In this document: one piece after another, positions 13,457 through 21,699 of the stretch | Layout of the letters: each line of letters opens with the position of its first letter | Numbering within the stretch: position 1 is the first letter of the stretch | From: Parvibaculum sp. | Lineage (GTDB): Bacteria > Pseudomonadota > Alphaproteobacteria > Parvibaculales > Parvibaculaceae | Length of the DNA stretch: 64,000 nucleotides | Reading direction: 5' to 3' | NCBI RefSeq assembly: GCF_030694575.1 | Contig: NZ_JAUYUS010000065.1 | Coordinates: forward strand, 1 to 64,000 | Notes under the pieces: generated by a model | Told to the model about the DNA's origin: nothing | The model's database searches: none | Seen by the model: only the letters and a program-made list of their open reading frames with translations | Translations under genes and position numbers: made by a program

Positions 13457-14218
13457 ATGGCCGATACAACGCATAAAGCGGCGCGCTCGAGCATCGACCC
13501 CGGCGAGATCGCCCGATTTTCGGCCATGGCCGCCGAATGGTGGGACCCGGCGGGCAAATTCCGCCCGCTCCACAAGTTCAACCCGACCCGGCTCTCCTAT
13601 ATCCGCGAGCGAGCAACGGCGCATTTCGGCCGCGACCCGAAATCCACACGCCCCTTCGAGGGCCTGCGCTTCCTCGACATCGGCTGCGGCGGGGGCCTGC
13701 TCTCCGAACCGATGGCGCGGCTCGGAGCCACCATGGTGAGCGCCGACGCCTCGGAGAAGAACATAAAGACCGCGTCCGTCCATGCCGCCGAACAGGGCCT
13801 CGACATCGATTACCGCTGCACCACGGCCGAAGCACTGGCGCAAGGGGGCGAGAGCTTCGACGTCATCCTCAACATGGAGGTGATCGAACACGTCGCCGAC
13901 CCCGTGAGCTTCCTGAAGGATTGCGCGGGCATGTTGCGGCCCGGCGGGCTCATGTTCGTGGCGACGCTCAACCGCACGCTGAAGGCGCATGCGCTGGCGA
14001 TCGTGGGTGCGGAATATATTCTCGGCTGGGTCCCGCGCGGCACGCATGACTGGAAGAAATTCATCACGGTGAACGAGATGAAGGCCGGGATCGCGAGCAC
14101 CGGGCTGACGCTGAAGGAACTGACCGGCGTGAGCTACAATCCGCTCACCGACAAATGGTCGCTCTCGGGCGACACGGACGTAAACTACATGGCGCTTGCG
14201 GAGCGGGCGCGGGACTAG
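13457..14218 (+). CDS. ubiG: Ubiquinone biosynthesis O-methyltransferase UbiG
   Basis: SAM-dependent methyltransferase that performs both O-methylations of the ubiquinone ring. 253 residues from the ATG at 13457, preceded by a purine-rich GGGGAAGG. The frame is open much further upstream, but only from here does it match the family ([30 protein letters not shown]). SAM motif I is DIGCGGG (~75-81), with a class I methyltransferase fold after it. Divergent from lysC; followed closely by the cytochrome lipoprotein gene. Confidence 0.97.
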   Translation: MADTTHKAARSSIDPGEIARFSAMAAEWWDPAGKFRPLHKFNPTRLSYIRERATAHFGRDPKSTRPFEGLRFLDIGCGGGLLSEPMARLGATMVSADASEKNIKTASVHAAEQGLDIDYRCTTAEALAQGGESFDVILNMEVIEHVADPVSFLKDCAGMLRPGGLMFVATLNRTLKAHALAIVGAEYILGWVPRGTHDWKKFITVNEMKAGIASTGLTLKELTGVSYNPLTDKWSLSGDTDVNYMALAERARD

Positions 14219-14229
14219 ACGGGGGACAG

Positions 14230-14601
14230 ATGGGGCATCGGGGATGGCGCCGCGCCGTGCTGGCGGGGCTTGTGCTGGCGGGATTGGCGGGATGCGGCGA
14301 GGAGCAGGAAGCGGCTGCGCCCGTGGTGCTCGACGCGCGCGCGGCGGCGTTTTACGAACATAGTTGCAGCACATGCCACGAGGACCCAGCAACCGGCGCA
14401 CCGCAAACGCATGACGAAGCGGCATGGGCGCCGCGCATCGCCAAGGGCGACGACCAATTGCTCGACAACATCGTGAACGGCTTCAACGGCATGCCGCCGC
14501 TCGGCCAGTGCATCGAATGCGACGCCGGCGACTTCATCGCGCTGACGCATTTCATGGCGTCGCCCGCCGCCGGCGAAAAGAACGGGGAGACGAAGGAATG
14601 A
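14230..14601 (+). CDS. Cytochrome c5-like lipoprotein
   Basis: 123-residue exported lipoprotein. The N-terminus has a hydrophobic signal ending in lipobox LAGC with Cys22, so it should be anchored by lipid outside the inner membrane. One heme-binding motif CSTCH at 46-50 and a GMPP segment supplying a likely axial Met; the later CIEC pair resembles the disulfide of cytochrome c5. Its stop overlaps the start of the flavoprotein gene (ATGA), implying that the two are made together and that this is the electron acceptor of the flavoenzyme. The pairing is inference; the heme and lipobox motifs are directly visible. Confidence 0.88.
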   Translation: MGHRGWRRAVLAGLVLAGLAGCGEEQEAAAPVVLDARAAAFYEHSCSTCHEDPATGAPQTHDEAAWAPRIAKGDDQLLDNIVNGFNGMPPLGQCIECDAGDFIALTHFMASPAAGEKNGETKE

Positions 14602-15980
14602 AAATCTCGCGCCGCCACCTGCTGCAATATGCGGCAAGCGCTTCGGCACTGGCCGCGACCGGCGCGATACCGGCCGCGCTGACCAGCGCCTTCGCCGACG
14701 AGCCGCGCCGCGTCATCCCGTGGAAGAACTGGTCGGGCGGACAGAGCTGCACGCCGGCCCTTCGCAGCGTGCCCGAAAGCGAAGCGGAACTGGCCGAACT
14801 CGTCGCAAGGAGCGCGACGCCGATCCGCGCGGTCGGGGCCGGGCATTCCTTCTCGCCGCTCGTGCCCACGGAAGGCACGCTCGTCTCCCTCGACCGCCTG
14901 AGCGGCTATGTCTCGCATAACGCGGCGACGCATCGCGCGACCTTCAAGGCCGGTACGCGGCTTGGCGCCATGGCCGCAATGCTGGCGGGAAACGGCCTCG
15001 CGCTCGACAACATGCCCGACATCAACAAGCAGACGATCGCGGGTGCGATCTCGACCGCGACTCACGGCACGGGCGCCGAACTGGGCTCGCTGTCGAGCTT
15101 CGTGACGGACCTGCGGCTCGTGACGGCGGCGGGCGAGACGCTTGACTGCAACGGAGGAAACGCGGACCTGCTCAACGCGGCGCGCGTGTCGCTCGGCGCG
15201 CTCGGTATCGTGACGGAGACGACGATGCAGGCGCGGCCGCTCTACAAGCTGAAGCGGCGCACATGGGTCGCGCCCGTGGAGGAGATGCTGGAGCAGGCGC
15301 CGGAACTGTGGGCGAAGCACCGCAATTTCGAATTCTACTATGTGCCCTATTCCGGCATGACCATCGGCATCATCAACGACGAAACGGACGACGCGGAGAC
15401 GCCCGAGCCCGTCAACGAGGACGATGACGGCTTGCGGCAATTGCAGCAGTTGCAGGAATGGCTCGGCTGGGCGCCCTCGGCCCGGCGCTGGGTCATCCAG
15501 ACGATCATGGACGGGATGGAGCCGGAGGAGCGCGTCGACTATTCGCACAAGACGCTTTCGGCGGAACGCAATGTGCGCTTCAACGAAATGGAATATCACC
15601 TGCCGCGGGAGGCAGGACCAGAGGCGCTGCGCGAGATCGTCGCGACGATAGAAGACAACAATATCGAGGTCTTCTTCCCGATCGAGTTCCGCACCACGGC
15701 ACCGGACGACGCCTGGCTGAGCCCCTTCTACAAGCGCGAAAGCTGCTCGATCGCCGTGCACCGTTTCCACGAAGCGGACTACACGCCCTATTTCAGCGCC
15801 ATTGAACCGATCTTCCACAAACATGACGGCCGCCCGCATTGGGGAAAGCTCAACACGCTGAAGGCGGCGGACTTCGCGGCGCTTTATCCGAAGTGGAACG
15901 ATTTTCTTGAAGTGCGCGCCGAACTCGACCCGGAAGGGAAGTTTCTCAATCCGAATTTACGGGATGTGTTCGGGGTCTAG
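14598..15980 (+). CDS. Tat-exported FAD-linked sugar-lactone oxidoreductase (ALO family)
   Basis: 460-residue flavoprotein of the D-arabinono-1,4-lactone / L-gulonolactone oxidase family. N-terminus MKISRRHLLQYAASASALAATG is a twin-arginine signal ending near AFA-DE. FAD_binding_4 domain (about 45-210) with VGAGHSFSP, where the His is the usual flavin-attachment position, and a TATHGTG motif; C-terminal ALO domain ends with the HWGK signature near 420. Starts inside the stop codon of the cytochrome c gene. A periplasmic dehydrogenase that passes electrons to the lipoprotein cytochrome is the simplest reading. The true substrate is unknown. Confidence 0.88.
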   Translation: MKISRRHLLQYAASASALAATGAIPAALTSAFADEPRRVIPWKNWSGGQSCTPALRSVPESEAELAELVARSATPIRAVGAGHSFSPLVPTEGTLVSLDRLSGYVSHNAATHRATFKAGTRLGAMAAMLAGNGLALDNMPDINKQTIAGAISTATHGTGAELGSLSSFVTDLRLVTAAGETLDCNGGNADLLNAARVSLGALGIVTETTMQARPLYKLKRRTWVAPVEEMLEQAPELWAKHRNFEFYYVPYSGMTIGIINDETDDAETPEPVNEDDDGLRQLQQLQEWLGWAPSARRWVIQTIMDGMEPEERVDYSHKTLSAERNVRFNEMEYHLPREAGPEALREIVATIEDNNIEVFFPIEFRTTAPDDAWLSPFYKRESCSIAVHRFHEADYTPYFSAIEPIFHKHDGRPHWGKLNTLKAADFAALYPKWNDFLEVRAELDPEGKFLNPNLRDVFGV

Positions 15981-16003
15981 TAAGCTCTGAACAGTTTTGT
16001 GAG

Positions 16004-16064
16004 ACGCCGCTTCGCGGCTTCTGGATTGCCGGCCTCCTTGATTACAAAGGAGGGCCCGGCAAAG
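16004..16064. repeat. REP-like double hairpin between convergent genes
   Basis: Two stem-loops in tandem: GCCGC-TTC-GCGGC at 16006-16018, then a longer imperfect stem at 16026-16062 in which TTGCCGG pairs with CCGGCAA and CCTCCTT with AAGGAGG around a 7-nt loop, with a 2-nt bulge. The sequence resembles the common alphaproteobacterial intergenic palindrome GGATTGCCGG...CCCGGCAA. It lies between the convergent flavoprotein and DUF1178 genes and may also act as a two-way terminator. Confidence 0.7.
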
Positions 16065-16081
16065 ACAGTAAATAGAGAGCC

Positions 16082-16519
16082 TCAATTCGCCTGACGCGGC
16101 GGCACGACCGGCAACGGCGCGACGTCGACGCCTTCCTCGACCAGCTCGCGGGCCTCGTCGAGCGTCGCCTCGCCGTAGATGTCGCGATGCTCCGTCTCGC
16201 CGTAGTGAATGCGTCGTGCTTCCTCGGCGAATTTGTCGCCGACATAATCGCAATTCTCCTCGACGTGTTTCTTCAGCGCGAGCATCTTCATGCTCATCTT
16301 CTGCGCCATCTCGGCCGGCGTCGAGGCATCCGGAATCTTCAAGCCGTTCTTCGTGCCCTTGCCGAGACTCGGCGCCATCAGCGCCTTGCGCACGTCGCCG
16401 CTGCCGCAATGCGGGCAGAGAATGTCGCGCGCCGCGACCTGCGCGTCGAAGGTTTCCGAGGAGGCGAACCAGCCATCGAATTCGTGATCCCGTTCGCAGA
16501 CAAGCGCATAGCGGATCAT
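16082..16519 (-). CDS. DUF1178 family protein
   Basis: 145-residue protein starting MIRYALVCERDHEFDGWFAS, the DUF1178 hallmark. The early Cys together with the CPHCGS pair suggests a small zinc-ribbon, as in FmdB-like proteins; this is inference. Its ATG overlaps the stop of the upstream nitrilase gene by 4 nt, so the two are coupled. The frame is open further upstream, but that region is the antisense/alternate frame of the nitrilase gene. Function unknown. Confidence 0.88.
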   Translation of the reverse strand: MIRYALVCERDHEFDGWFASSETFDAQVAARDILCPHCGSGDVRKALMAPSLGKGTKNGLKIPDASTPAEMAQKMSMKMLALKKHVEENCDYVGDKFAEEARRIHYGETEHRDIYGEATLDEARELVEEGVDVAPLPVVPPRQAN

Positions 16520-17379
16520 GATGCCTGCCTCGCGGGGGCTTTTACCGGCAGGCTGAAACCGCGATCGTGCCCGAGACTCGGCACGCGCTGGCGCGCTTCG
16601 CCGATGCGGGTCGTATCGATCTCCGCGAGAACGATACCGGGTTCGTCGTGATCCGCCTCGGCGATGATTTCGCCCCAGGGCGCAATGACAAGACTGTGGC
16701 CGTAGGTTTCGCGGCCGCACTCATGGCGCCCGCCCTGTGCCGGCGCGAAGACGAAGCAGCCCGTTTCGATGGCGCGTGCCTTCAGCAGCGTGTGCCAATG
16801 CGCGGCACCGGTCTGGCGGGTGAAGGCGGCGGGCACCGTGAGGAAATCGGCACCGGCCTGGGCAAGCGTGCGATAGAGCTGCGGAAAGCGGAGATCGTAG
16901 CAAACGCTGAGACCGAGCCGCCCCCAAGGCAGGTCCGCGATCACAGCTTCGCGGCCCGGCTCGAAATTCTTGCTCTCGCGGTAGCTCTCGCCGCCCGCGA
17001 GATCGACATCGAACATATGGATCTTGTCGTAGCGCGCCGTGACGGCCCCTTCCGGCGAGATCAGGAAGGAGCGGTTGGCAAGCTTGCGCTCCGCAAGCTT
17101 GACCGGCAACGAACCGATCAGAAGCCAGATTTTCCTTTCCGCCGCGAGTGCGCGGAAGACGGGCAGCGCCTCGTCCTCTTCTTCCGGCCGCGTATGGGCG
17201 AAGAGGTCGTCGCTTTTCGTTTCGAGGAGCGAGGTCATCTCCGGCGTCAGCACAAAGTCCGCCCCCTGCGCCGCCGCTTCCGAGACGAGCGCAGCCGCCG
17301 CGGCGACATTCGCCGCCACGTCGCGCCCGGCGCGCATCTGCACGCAGGCGGCTGTGAAGGATTTGGGGGACGCCGTCAT
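16516..17379 (-). CDS. Carbon-nitrogen hydrolase, Nit2/NitFhit-like amidase
   Basis: 287-residue nitrilase-superfamily enzyme with the catalytic triad in place: Glu47 (LTPEMTS), Lys119 (RYDKIHMFDVDL) and Cys160 (SVCYDLRFP). The motif context matches the branch containing deaminated glutathione amidase (Nit1/Nit2), which repairs damaged glutathione. Being next to glutaredoxin grxC fits a glutathione-housekeeping role, but the substrate is not proven by sequence. Coupled to DUF1178 downstream; grxC ends 5 nt upstream. Confidence 0.9.
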   Translation of the reverse strand: MTASPKSFTAACVQMRAGRDVAANVAAAAALVSEAAAQGADFVLTPEMTSLLETKSDDLFAHTRPEEEDEALPVFRALAAERKIWLLIGSLPVKLAERKLANRSFLISPEGAVTARYDKIHMFDVDLAGGESYRESKNFEPGREAVIADLPWGRLGLSVCYDLRFPQLYRTLAQAGADFLTVPAAFTRQTGAAHWHTLLKARAIETGCFVFAPAQGGRHECGRETYGHSLVIAPWGEIIAEADHDEPGIVLAEIDTTRIGEARQRVPSLGHDRGFSLPVKAPARQAS

Positions 17380-17384
17380 GCCGT

Positions 17385-17642
17385 TCAGGCGGCGAGCAGG
17401 GCGTCGAGCTTGCCTGTGCGGTCGAGCTCATAGAGATCGTCGCAGCCGCCGACATGCTTCTCGCCGATGAATATCTGGGGAACGGTGTGACCGCCATGCG
17501 CGCGGTTCATCATTTCCCGGCGTTTGTCCGCATCCATTCCGACATCGATCTCGGTGAAGGAGACGCCCTTCTTCTCGAGCAGGCCCTTTGCCCGGAAGCA
17601 ATAGGGACACATCATCGTCGTGTAGATCGTCACATCCGCCAT
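17385..17642 (-). CDS. grxC: Glutaredoxin 3
   Basis: 85-residue dithiol glutaredoxin with active site CPYC (near residues 12-15 of MADVTIYTTMMCPYCFRAKG) and the glutathione-binding TVPQIFIGEKHVGGCDDL segment. The frame extends upstream, but the start at 17642 gives the exact family length. Reduces protein and low-molecular-weight disulfides with glutathione in the cytosol. Same strand and tight spacing with nitrilase downstream and comF upstream. Confidence 0.96.
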   Translation of the reverse strand: MADVTIYTTMMCPYCFRAKGLLEKKGVSFTEIDVGMDADKRREMMNRAHGGHTVPQIFIGEKHVGGCDDLYELDRTGKLDALLAA

Positions 17643-17700
17643 GGCGGCACTCCGGCAGGTTGAACAACGGGACAAATATTCCCGAAAACGGGCACTTGCA

Positions 17701-18477
17701 TCATATAGATGCGCCGCCAGCCGGTACAACCCGGGCAAGGCAGAGCACGGAAACCTCCCGCGCACCGGCCCGGACGAGGACACGGGCGCAGGCTTCCGCC
17801 GTCGCGCCGGTGGTCATGACATCGTCGATGAGGACGATCCGCTTGTCCTTGACGAGGGCTGCCGCATCGCCCGCGAGACGGAAAGCCCCGGCGACGTTCC
17901 GCCGCCGCGCATCGCCCGAAAGCCCCACCTGGGGCCGCGTCGCCCGCACGCGGACAAGAAGCCCCGGCACGCAGGCTATGCCCGCAAGTTGGGCAACGGC
18001 GCGGGAAAGTTCCGCCGACTGATTGAAACGGCGGGAGAAGAGCCGCCGACTGTGAAGCGGCACCGGCGCGACGATATCGGCCTCCGCGAGAAGCTCGCCG
18101 CCCGCGCGCAGGAGCCAGCGGGCGAAGGCGGGCGCGGCTTCCATGCGGTCGCTGTATTTGAAGCGGTGGATGAGCGCGGTACAGCCTTCATTGTAACGCA
18201 TGACCGCGCGGGCCTTCGCATAGGCCGGCGGGCTGGCGAGCGCGGCGGCACTGACCGCGCCCTGCCCCGCGTCGTAGGGAAACGGAACGCCCGTCATTTC
18301 GCAGTAGGGCCGCTCGATGAAATCGATGCGCGCCCAGCAGGCACCGCAAAGCGCGCCATGGACCTCCACCCCGCGCCCGCAGGAAAGGCAGAGCGGCGGC
18401 AGAGCGAGGTCGGCGAAGCGGGCGAAACCTGCCCTCGCCGCATCCACCCAACCCGCAAGCCCCGCCATCTGCCCCAT
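17701..18477 (-). CDS. ComF family phosphoribosyltransferase-like protein
   Basis: 258 residues. N-terminal cysteine-rich zinc-binding segment (LPPLCLSCGRGVEVHGALCGACW) followed by a type I phosphoribosyltransferase fold with the PRPP-binding loop VLIDDVMTTGAT near 215-227. ComF is needed for DNA uptake in naturally competent bacteria, but the family is also common in species not known to be competent; role here unknown. Divergent from the methyltransferase gene and upstream of grxC. Confidence 0.93.
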   Translation of the reverse strand: MGQMAGLAGWVDAARAGFARFADLALPPLCLSCGRGVEVHGALCGACWARIDFIERPYCEMTGVPFPYDAGQGAVSAAALASPPAYAKARAVMRYNEGCTALIHRFKYSDRMEAAPAFARWLLRAGGELLAEADIVAPVPLHSRRLFSRRFNQSAELSRAVAQLAGIACVPGLLVRVRATRPQVGLSGDARRRNVAGAFRLAGDAAALVKDKRIVLIDDVMTTGATAEACARVLVRAGAREVSVLCLARVVPAGGASI

Positions 18478-18540
18478 GAAAAAATCCTAGCACAATGGCT
18501 GATGCCCGCGAGGGCCTTGCGGGCGGCGGGCGCGGCCATC

Positions 18541-19497
18541 ATGATGCGCGCCATGCCGCCGCCCCCCGACAGCCAGATGCTTATCTTCGACCGCGCGACC
18601 CTGAGGCGCCGCCGCGACCGCGCGGCGCCGGGCTTCGCCGCGCATGATTTTCTGGTCGCCCGCGCGGCCGAGGACATCGCCGACCGGATCGCGGGCGTGA
18701 ACCGCGACTTCGCGGTGGCCGCCGATCTCGGTTGCCATCAGGGCGCGCTGTCGCGGGCGCTCGGCGCGGGCGGACCGGCGGCGGGAAAGATCGGCATGCT
18801 GGTTTCCGCGGATATGTCGCTGCCGATGCTGCGCTCGGCGCCCGCCCCTCGCGTGGTCGCGGACGAGGAGGCGCTGCCCTTCGGCAATGCGAGCCTCAAC
18901 CTCGCGACCAGCATTCTCTCGCTCCACTGGGCGAACGACCTGCCCGGCGCGCTGATCCAGATACGCCGCGCGCTGAAGCCGGACGGGCTGTTCGTGGCGG
19001 CGCTGTTCGGCGGCGAGACGCTGACCGAACTCCGGCAGTCGCTGACGGAGGCCGAAATCGAAATGGAAGGCGGGCTCTCGCCGCGCGTTTCGCCCTTTGC
19101 CGACCTGCGCGACGTGGGCGCGCTGCTGCAGCGGGCGGGCTTCGCGCTGCCGGTCGCCGATACCGACCGCGTGACGGTGCGCTATGCCGACCCATTCCGG
19201 CTGATGGCGGAGCTGCGCGGCATGGGCGAGACGAACGCGCTCGCCCAGCGCCGCCGGACGCCGCTTCGCCGCGCCACACTGATGCGCATGGCGGAAATCT
19301 ACCGGGATAAATTCGGGCTGCCGGACGGCCGGATACCCGCGACCTTCGATATCGTGATTGCGACGGGCTGGGCGCCGCATGAGGACCAGCAGAAGCCGCT
19401 CAGGCCCGGAAGCGCGCAGACAAGGCTTGCCGACGCACTCGGCGCCAGCGAAATCAAGGCCGGCGAAAAGGCCGGACCGGGCGGCGAAAACTCTTAA
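18541..19497 (+). CDS. SAM-dependent methyltransferase, BioC/NDUFAF5-like
   Basis: About 318 residues from 18541 (in-frame ATGs also at 18544 and 18553; the conserved part begins at LIFDRATLRRRRDRA). Motif I is AADLGCHQGALSRAL; the downstream LNLATSILSLHWANDLPGAL and LKPDGLFVAALFGGETLTELR match the group that includes BioC and NDUFAF5 (a complex I assembly hydroxylase/methyltransferase). I cannot separate these functions by sequence alone. Its frame is open to the left but overlaps comF antisense, so the short start is preferred. Its stop overlaps the convergent pilin stop. Confidence 0.88.
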   Translation: MMRAMPPPPDSQMLIFDRATLRRRRDRAAPGFAAHDFLVARAAEDIADRIAGVNRDFAVAADLGCHQGALSRALGAGGPAAGKIGMLVSADMSLPMLRSAPAPRVVADEEALPFGNASLNLATSILSLHWANDLPGALIQIRRALKPDGLFVAALFGGETLTELRQSLTEAEIEMEGGLSPRVSPFADLRDVGALLQRAGFALPVADTDRVTVRYADPFRLMAELRGMGETNALAQRRRTPLRRATLMRMAEIYRDKFGLPDGRIPATFDIVIATGWAPHEDQQKPLRPGSAQTRLADALGASEIKAGEKAGPGGENS

Positions 19498-19655
19498 AGC
19501 GCGAGGGCGTCGGAGATTTTTCCGTAAAGCGCATCACGAATCGTCTCGCCCACGGAGCCGACGGCGATGGCGATGACGATCGAAAGAGCACTGAGGATCA
19601 GTCCGTATTCGACCGCTGTGGCGCCGCTCTCGTCTGCCCAGAATTTCTTCATCAT
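19494..19655 (-). CDS. Flp/Fap-type pilin
   Basis: 53-residue small pilin: short basic leader (MMKKFWADESGATAVEYG) followed by a single hydrophobic helix (LILSALSIVIAIAVG), with the Flp signature glutamate and tyrosine (AVEYG). In tight-adherence systems such pilins are cut by a prepilin peptidase and assembled into thin fibres. Here it stands alone: no tad/cpa assembly genes nearby. It is 31 nt downstream of mutT on the same strand and convergent with the methyltransferase. Confidence 0.88.
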   Translation of the reverse strand: MMKKFWADESGATAVEYGLILSALSIVIAIAVGSVGETIRDALYGKISDALAL

Positions 19656-19686
19656 CGCGGTCGCCCCTGCCCTTGCTTCGCGCCCG

Positions 19687-20121
19687 CTAGAGCAGGTCGC
19701 GCAGTACCGCCACCAGCGGCTCATCCGCCGGGGGCATCGGATACTCCCGGAGCCTTGCCGGGCGCACCCATTCGAGCGCCTGTCCCTCGAGGGGCTGGAC
19801 CCGGCCCTCCCAGCGCCGGCATACGTAAAGCGGCATCAGGAGGTGGAACCCCTCATATGCGTGGCTCGCGAAGGTGAGCGGCGCAAGGCACGCCTTCGCG
19901 ACGTCGATCCCGAGTTCTTCCTTCAACTCACGGATCAAGGTCTCCTCGGGCACCTCGCCCGGTTCCACCTTGCCGCCAGGAAATTCCCACAGGCCCGCCA
20001 GAGGCTTGCCTTCGGGACGGCGGGCAAGCAGCACCCGCCCATCGGCATCGACAAGCGCGCAGGCCGCGACGAGCAGGAGCTTCCGTTGCTCACCCGTCAG
20101 GCTTTCGCGCTTATCGGCCAT
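19687..20121 (-). CDS. mutT: 8-oxo-dGTP diphosphatase MutT
   Basis: 144-residue Nudix hydrolase that removes oxidised dGTP from the nucleotide pool. The Nudix box is complete (GGKVEPGE, then RELKEELGI) after the MutT-typical ARRPEGKPLAGLWEFPGG. Downstream of argJ and upstream of the pilin on the minus strand. The 97-nt gap to argJ contains an A/T-rich perfect 7-bp hairpin (20190-20205), perhaps a weak argJ terminator. Confidence 0.93.
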   Translation of the reverse strand: MADKRESLTGEQRKLLLVAACALVDADGRVLLARRPEGKPLAGLWEFPGGKVEPGEVPEETLIRELKEELGIDVAKACLAPLTFASHAYEGFHLLMPLYVCRRWEGRVQPLEGQALEWVRPARLREYPMPPADEPLVAVLRDLL

Positions 20122-20218
20122 GCTGGAACTTTCCGGTTAACGCTTGGTAGCAAAATCGATCCGCGAGGGATTCGGAGGGATTTGCTTATGTTTTTAGTTA
20201 AAAACGGGTAACGCCCAC

Positions 20219-21658
20219 TCAACTGCGATAATCGGCATTGATGCGGATGTAGTCGTAGGTGAGGTCGCAGGTCCAGACCGTGGCCGACGACTTGCCGACG
20301 CCGACATCGACCTCGATATCGATATCGGAACCCTTCATGTGGCGGGCGACCGGCGTTTCGTCGTAGCCGGGGACGGCCATGCCGTTCTTGGCGACATCGA
20401 CGCCGCCGATGCGGATCGTGAGCCTGTCGCGGTCCGCGGCCTCGCCGGACTTTCCGACCGCCATGACGATGCGGCCCCAATTCGCGTCCTCGCCGGCGAT
20501 CGCGGTTTTCACCAGCGGCGAGTTGGCGATGGTCATGGCGATCCGGCGCGCTGCCTGATGGCTCTCGGCGCCCGAGACCGCGATCTTCACGAACTTCGTC
20601 GCACCCTCGCCGTCCTTCACCACCTGATGCGCGAGGTCGAGCATGATCTCGTCGAGTGCAGCACGGAAACCACGGAGCCGCGCATCGCCCGCCCGCACGA
20701 TCGGCGCCTCGTCCTTCATGGCCGCCCCCGTCGCGAAGACGAGTACGGTGTCGCTGGTCGATGTGTCGCTGTCGACGGTGATGGCGTTGAAACTGTCGCG
20801 CACGCCGAGCAACAGCAGCGTCTGCAGGATTTTCGCCGGGATCGCGGCATCGGTGAAGATGAAGACGAGCATGGTCGCGAGATCGGGCGCGATCATGCCC
20901 GACCCCTTGGCGATGCCGTTGATCGTGACCTCCGCGCCGCCGATCTTCACCTTGCGGGTGGCGGTTTTCGGATAGGTGTCGGTCGTCATGATGGCGCGGG
21001 CGGCTTCGTCCCACGCATCGTCCGAGGCGCCCGCGAGCGCCGCCTCGATGCCGGCAACGACGGGAGCCGGATCCATCGGCTGGCCGATGACGCCGGTGGA
21101 GGCGATGAAGACGTCCTTCTGGCGGCAATTGCCCGCTTGCGCGGCGGCGGCGGCCGTCGCCTTGACGGTCGCGACGCCGGCCTTGCCCGTGAAGGCGTTG
21201 GAATTGCCGGAATTGACGACGAGCATCCGGCCCTCGCCCCCCTCGGTCACATTGTTGCGGCACCACTCGACCGGGGCCGAGGCCGTCTTCGAGGTCGTGA
21301 AGACGCCCGCGACCTGCGTGCCTTCGATCATCTTCGCGACCAGAAGATCGGTCCGGCCTTTATATTTGATGCCGGCGGCGGTCGCGCCCAGCAGGACGCC
21401 GCCGACAGGCGAGAGCTTCGGCATCGATTTCGGCGCGAGTGGAGAAACCTTCGACGCCGCCTTCGCGGCTTTCGCGGCGGGCTTCACCTTTCGGACGGGC
21501 TTTTTCGGCTGCGCGGTCTTGCGTTGCGCCCGCGGCAGCTTCGCCTTGCTGTGCGGCTTCGCCTTGGCCTTCGGCCGCGCCTTGGCCTTGCCGCTTGTCT
21601 TGCGCTTGGGCTTCACCGAGGTCTTGGTGCCTGCCCGCGTGGTCTTCTTTACCGCCAT
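20219..21658 (-). CDS. argJ: Bifunctional ornithine acetyltransferase / N-acetylglutamate synthase ArgJ with Lys-rich extension
   Basis: Recycles the acetyl group in arginine biosynthesis. The core (about 72-479) is a standard ArgJ with the self-cleavage site in KGSGMIAPDLATML; Thr262 becomes the nucleophile at the start of the beta chain. Residues 1-70 are an added tail with about 20 lysines plus arginines, in AK/PK repeats like histone H1 tails. No in-frame ATG lies between the first codon and Met79, which is already inside the conserved core, and a GGAG site precedes the chosen ATG, so the tail is probably translated. Total 479 residues versus about 400-415 in the family. Parvulin gene is 41 nt upstream. 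Confidence 0.95.
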   Translation of the reverse strand: MAVKKTTRAGTKTSVKPKRKTSGKAKARPKAKAKPHSKAKLPRAQRKTAQPKKPVRKVKPAAKAAKAASKVSPLAPKSMPKLSPVGGVLLGATAAGIKYKGRTDLLVAKMIEGTQVAGVFTTSKTASAPVEWCRNNVTEGGEGRMLVVNSGNSNAFTGKAGVATVKATAAAAAQAGNCRQKDVFIASTGVIGQPMDPAPVVAGIEAALAGASDDAWDEAARAIMTTDTYPKTATRKVKIGGAEVTINGIAKGSGMIAPDLATMLVFIFTDAAIPAKILQTLLLLGVRDSFNAITVDSDTSTSDTVLVFATGAAMKDEAPIVRAGDARLRGFRAALDEIMLDLAHQVVKDGEGATKFVKIAVSGAESHQAARRIAMTIANSPLVKTAIAGEDANWGRIVMAVGKSGEAADRDRLTIRIGGVDVAKNGMAVPGYDETPVARHMKGSDIDIEVDVGVGKSSATVWTCDLTYDYIRINADYRS

Positions 21659-21699
21659 CCGCCGCTCCGCCTGCTCGCGTCTCTATCCGTTTTGGACTT

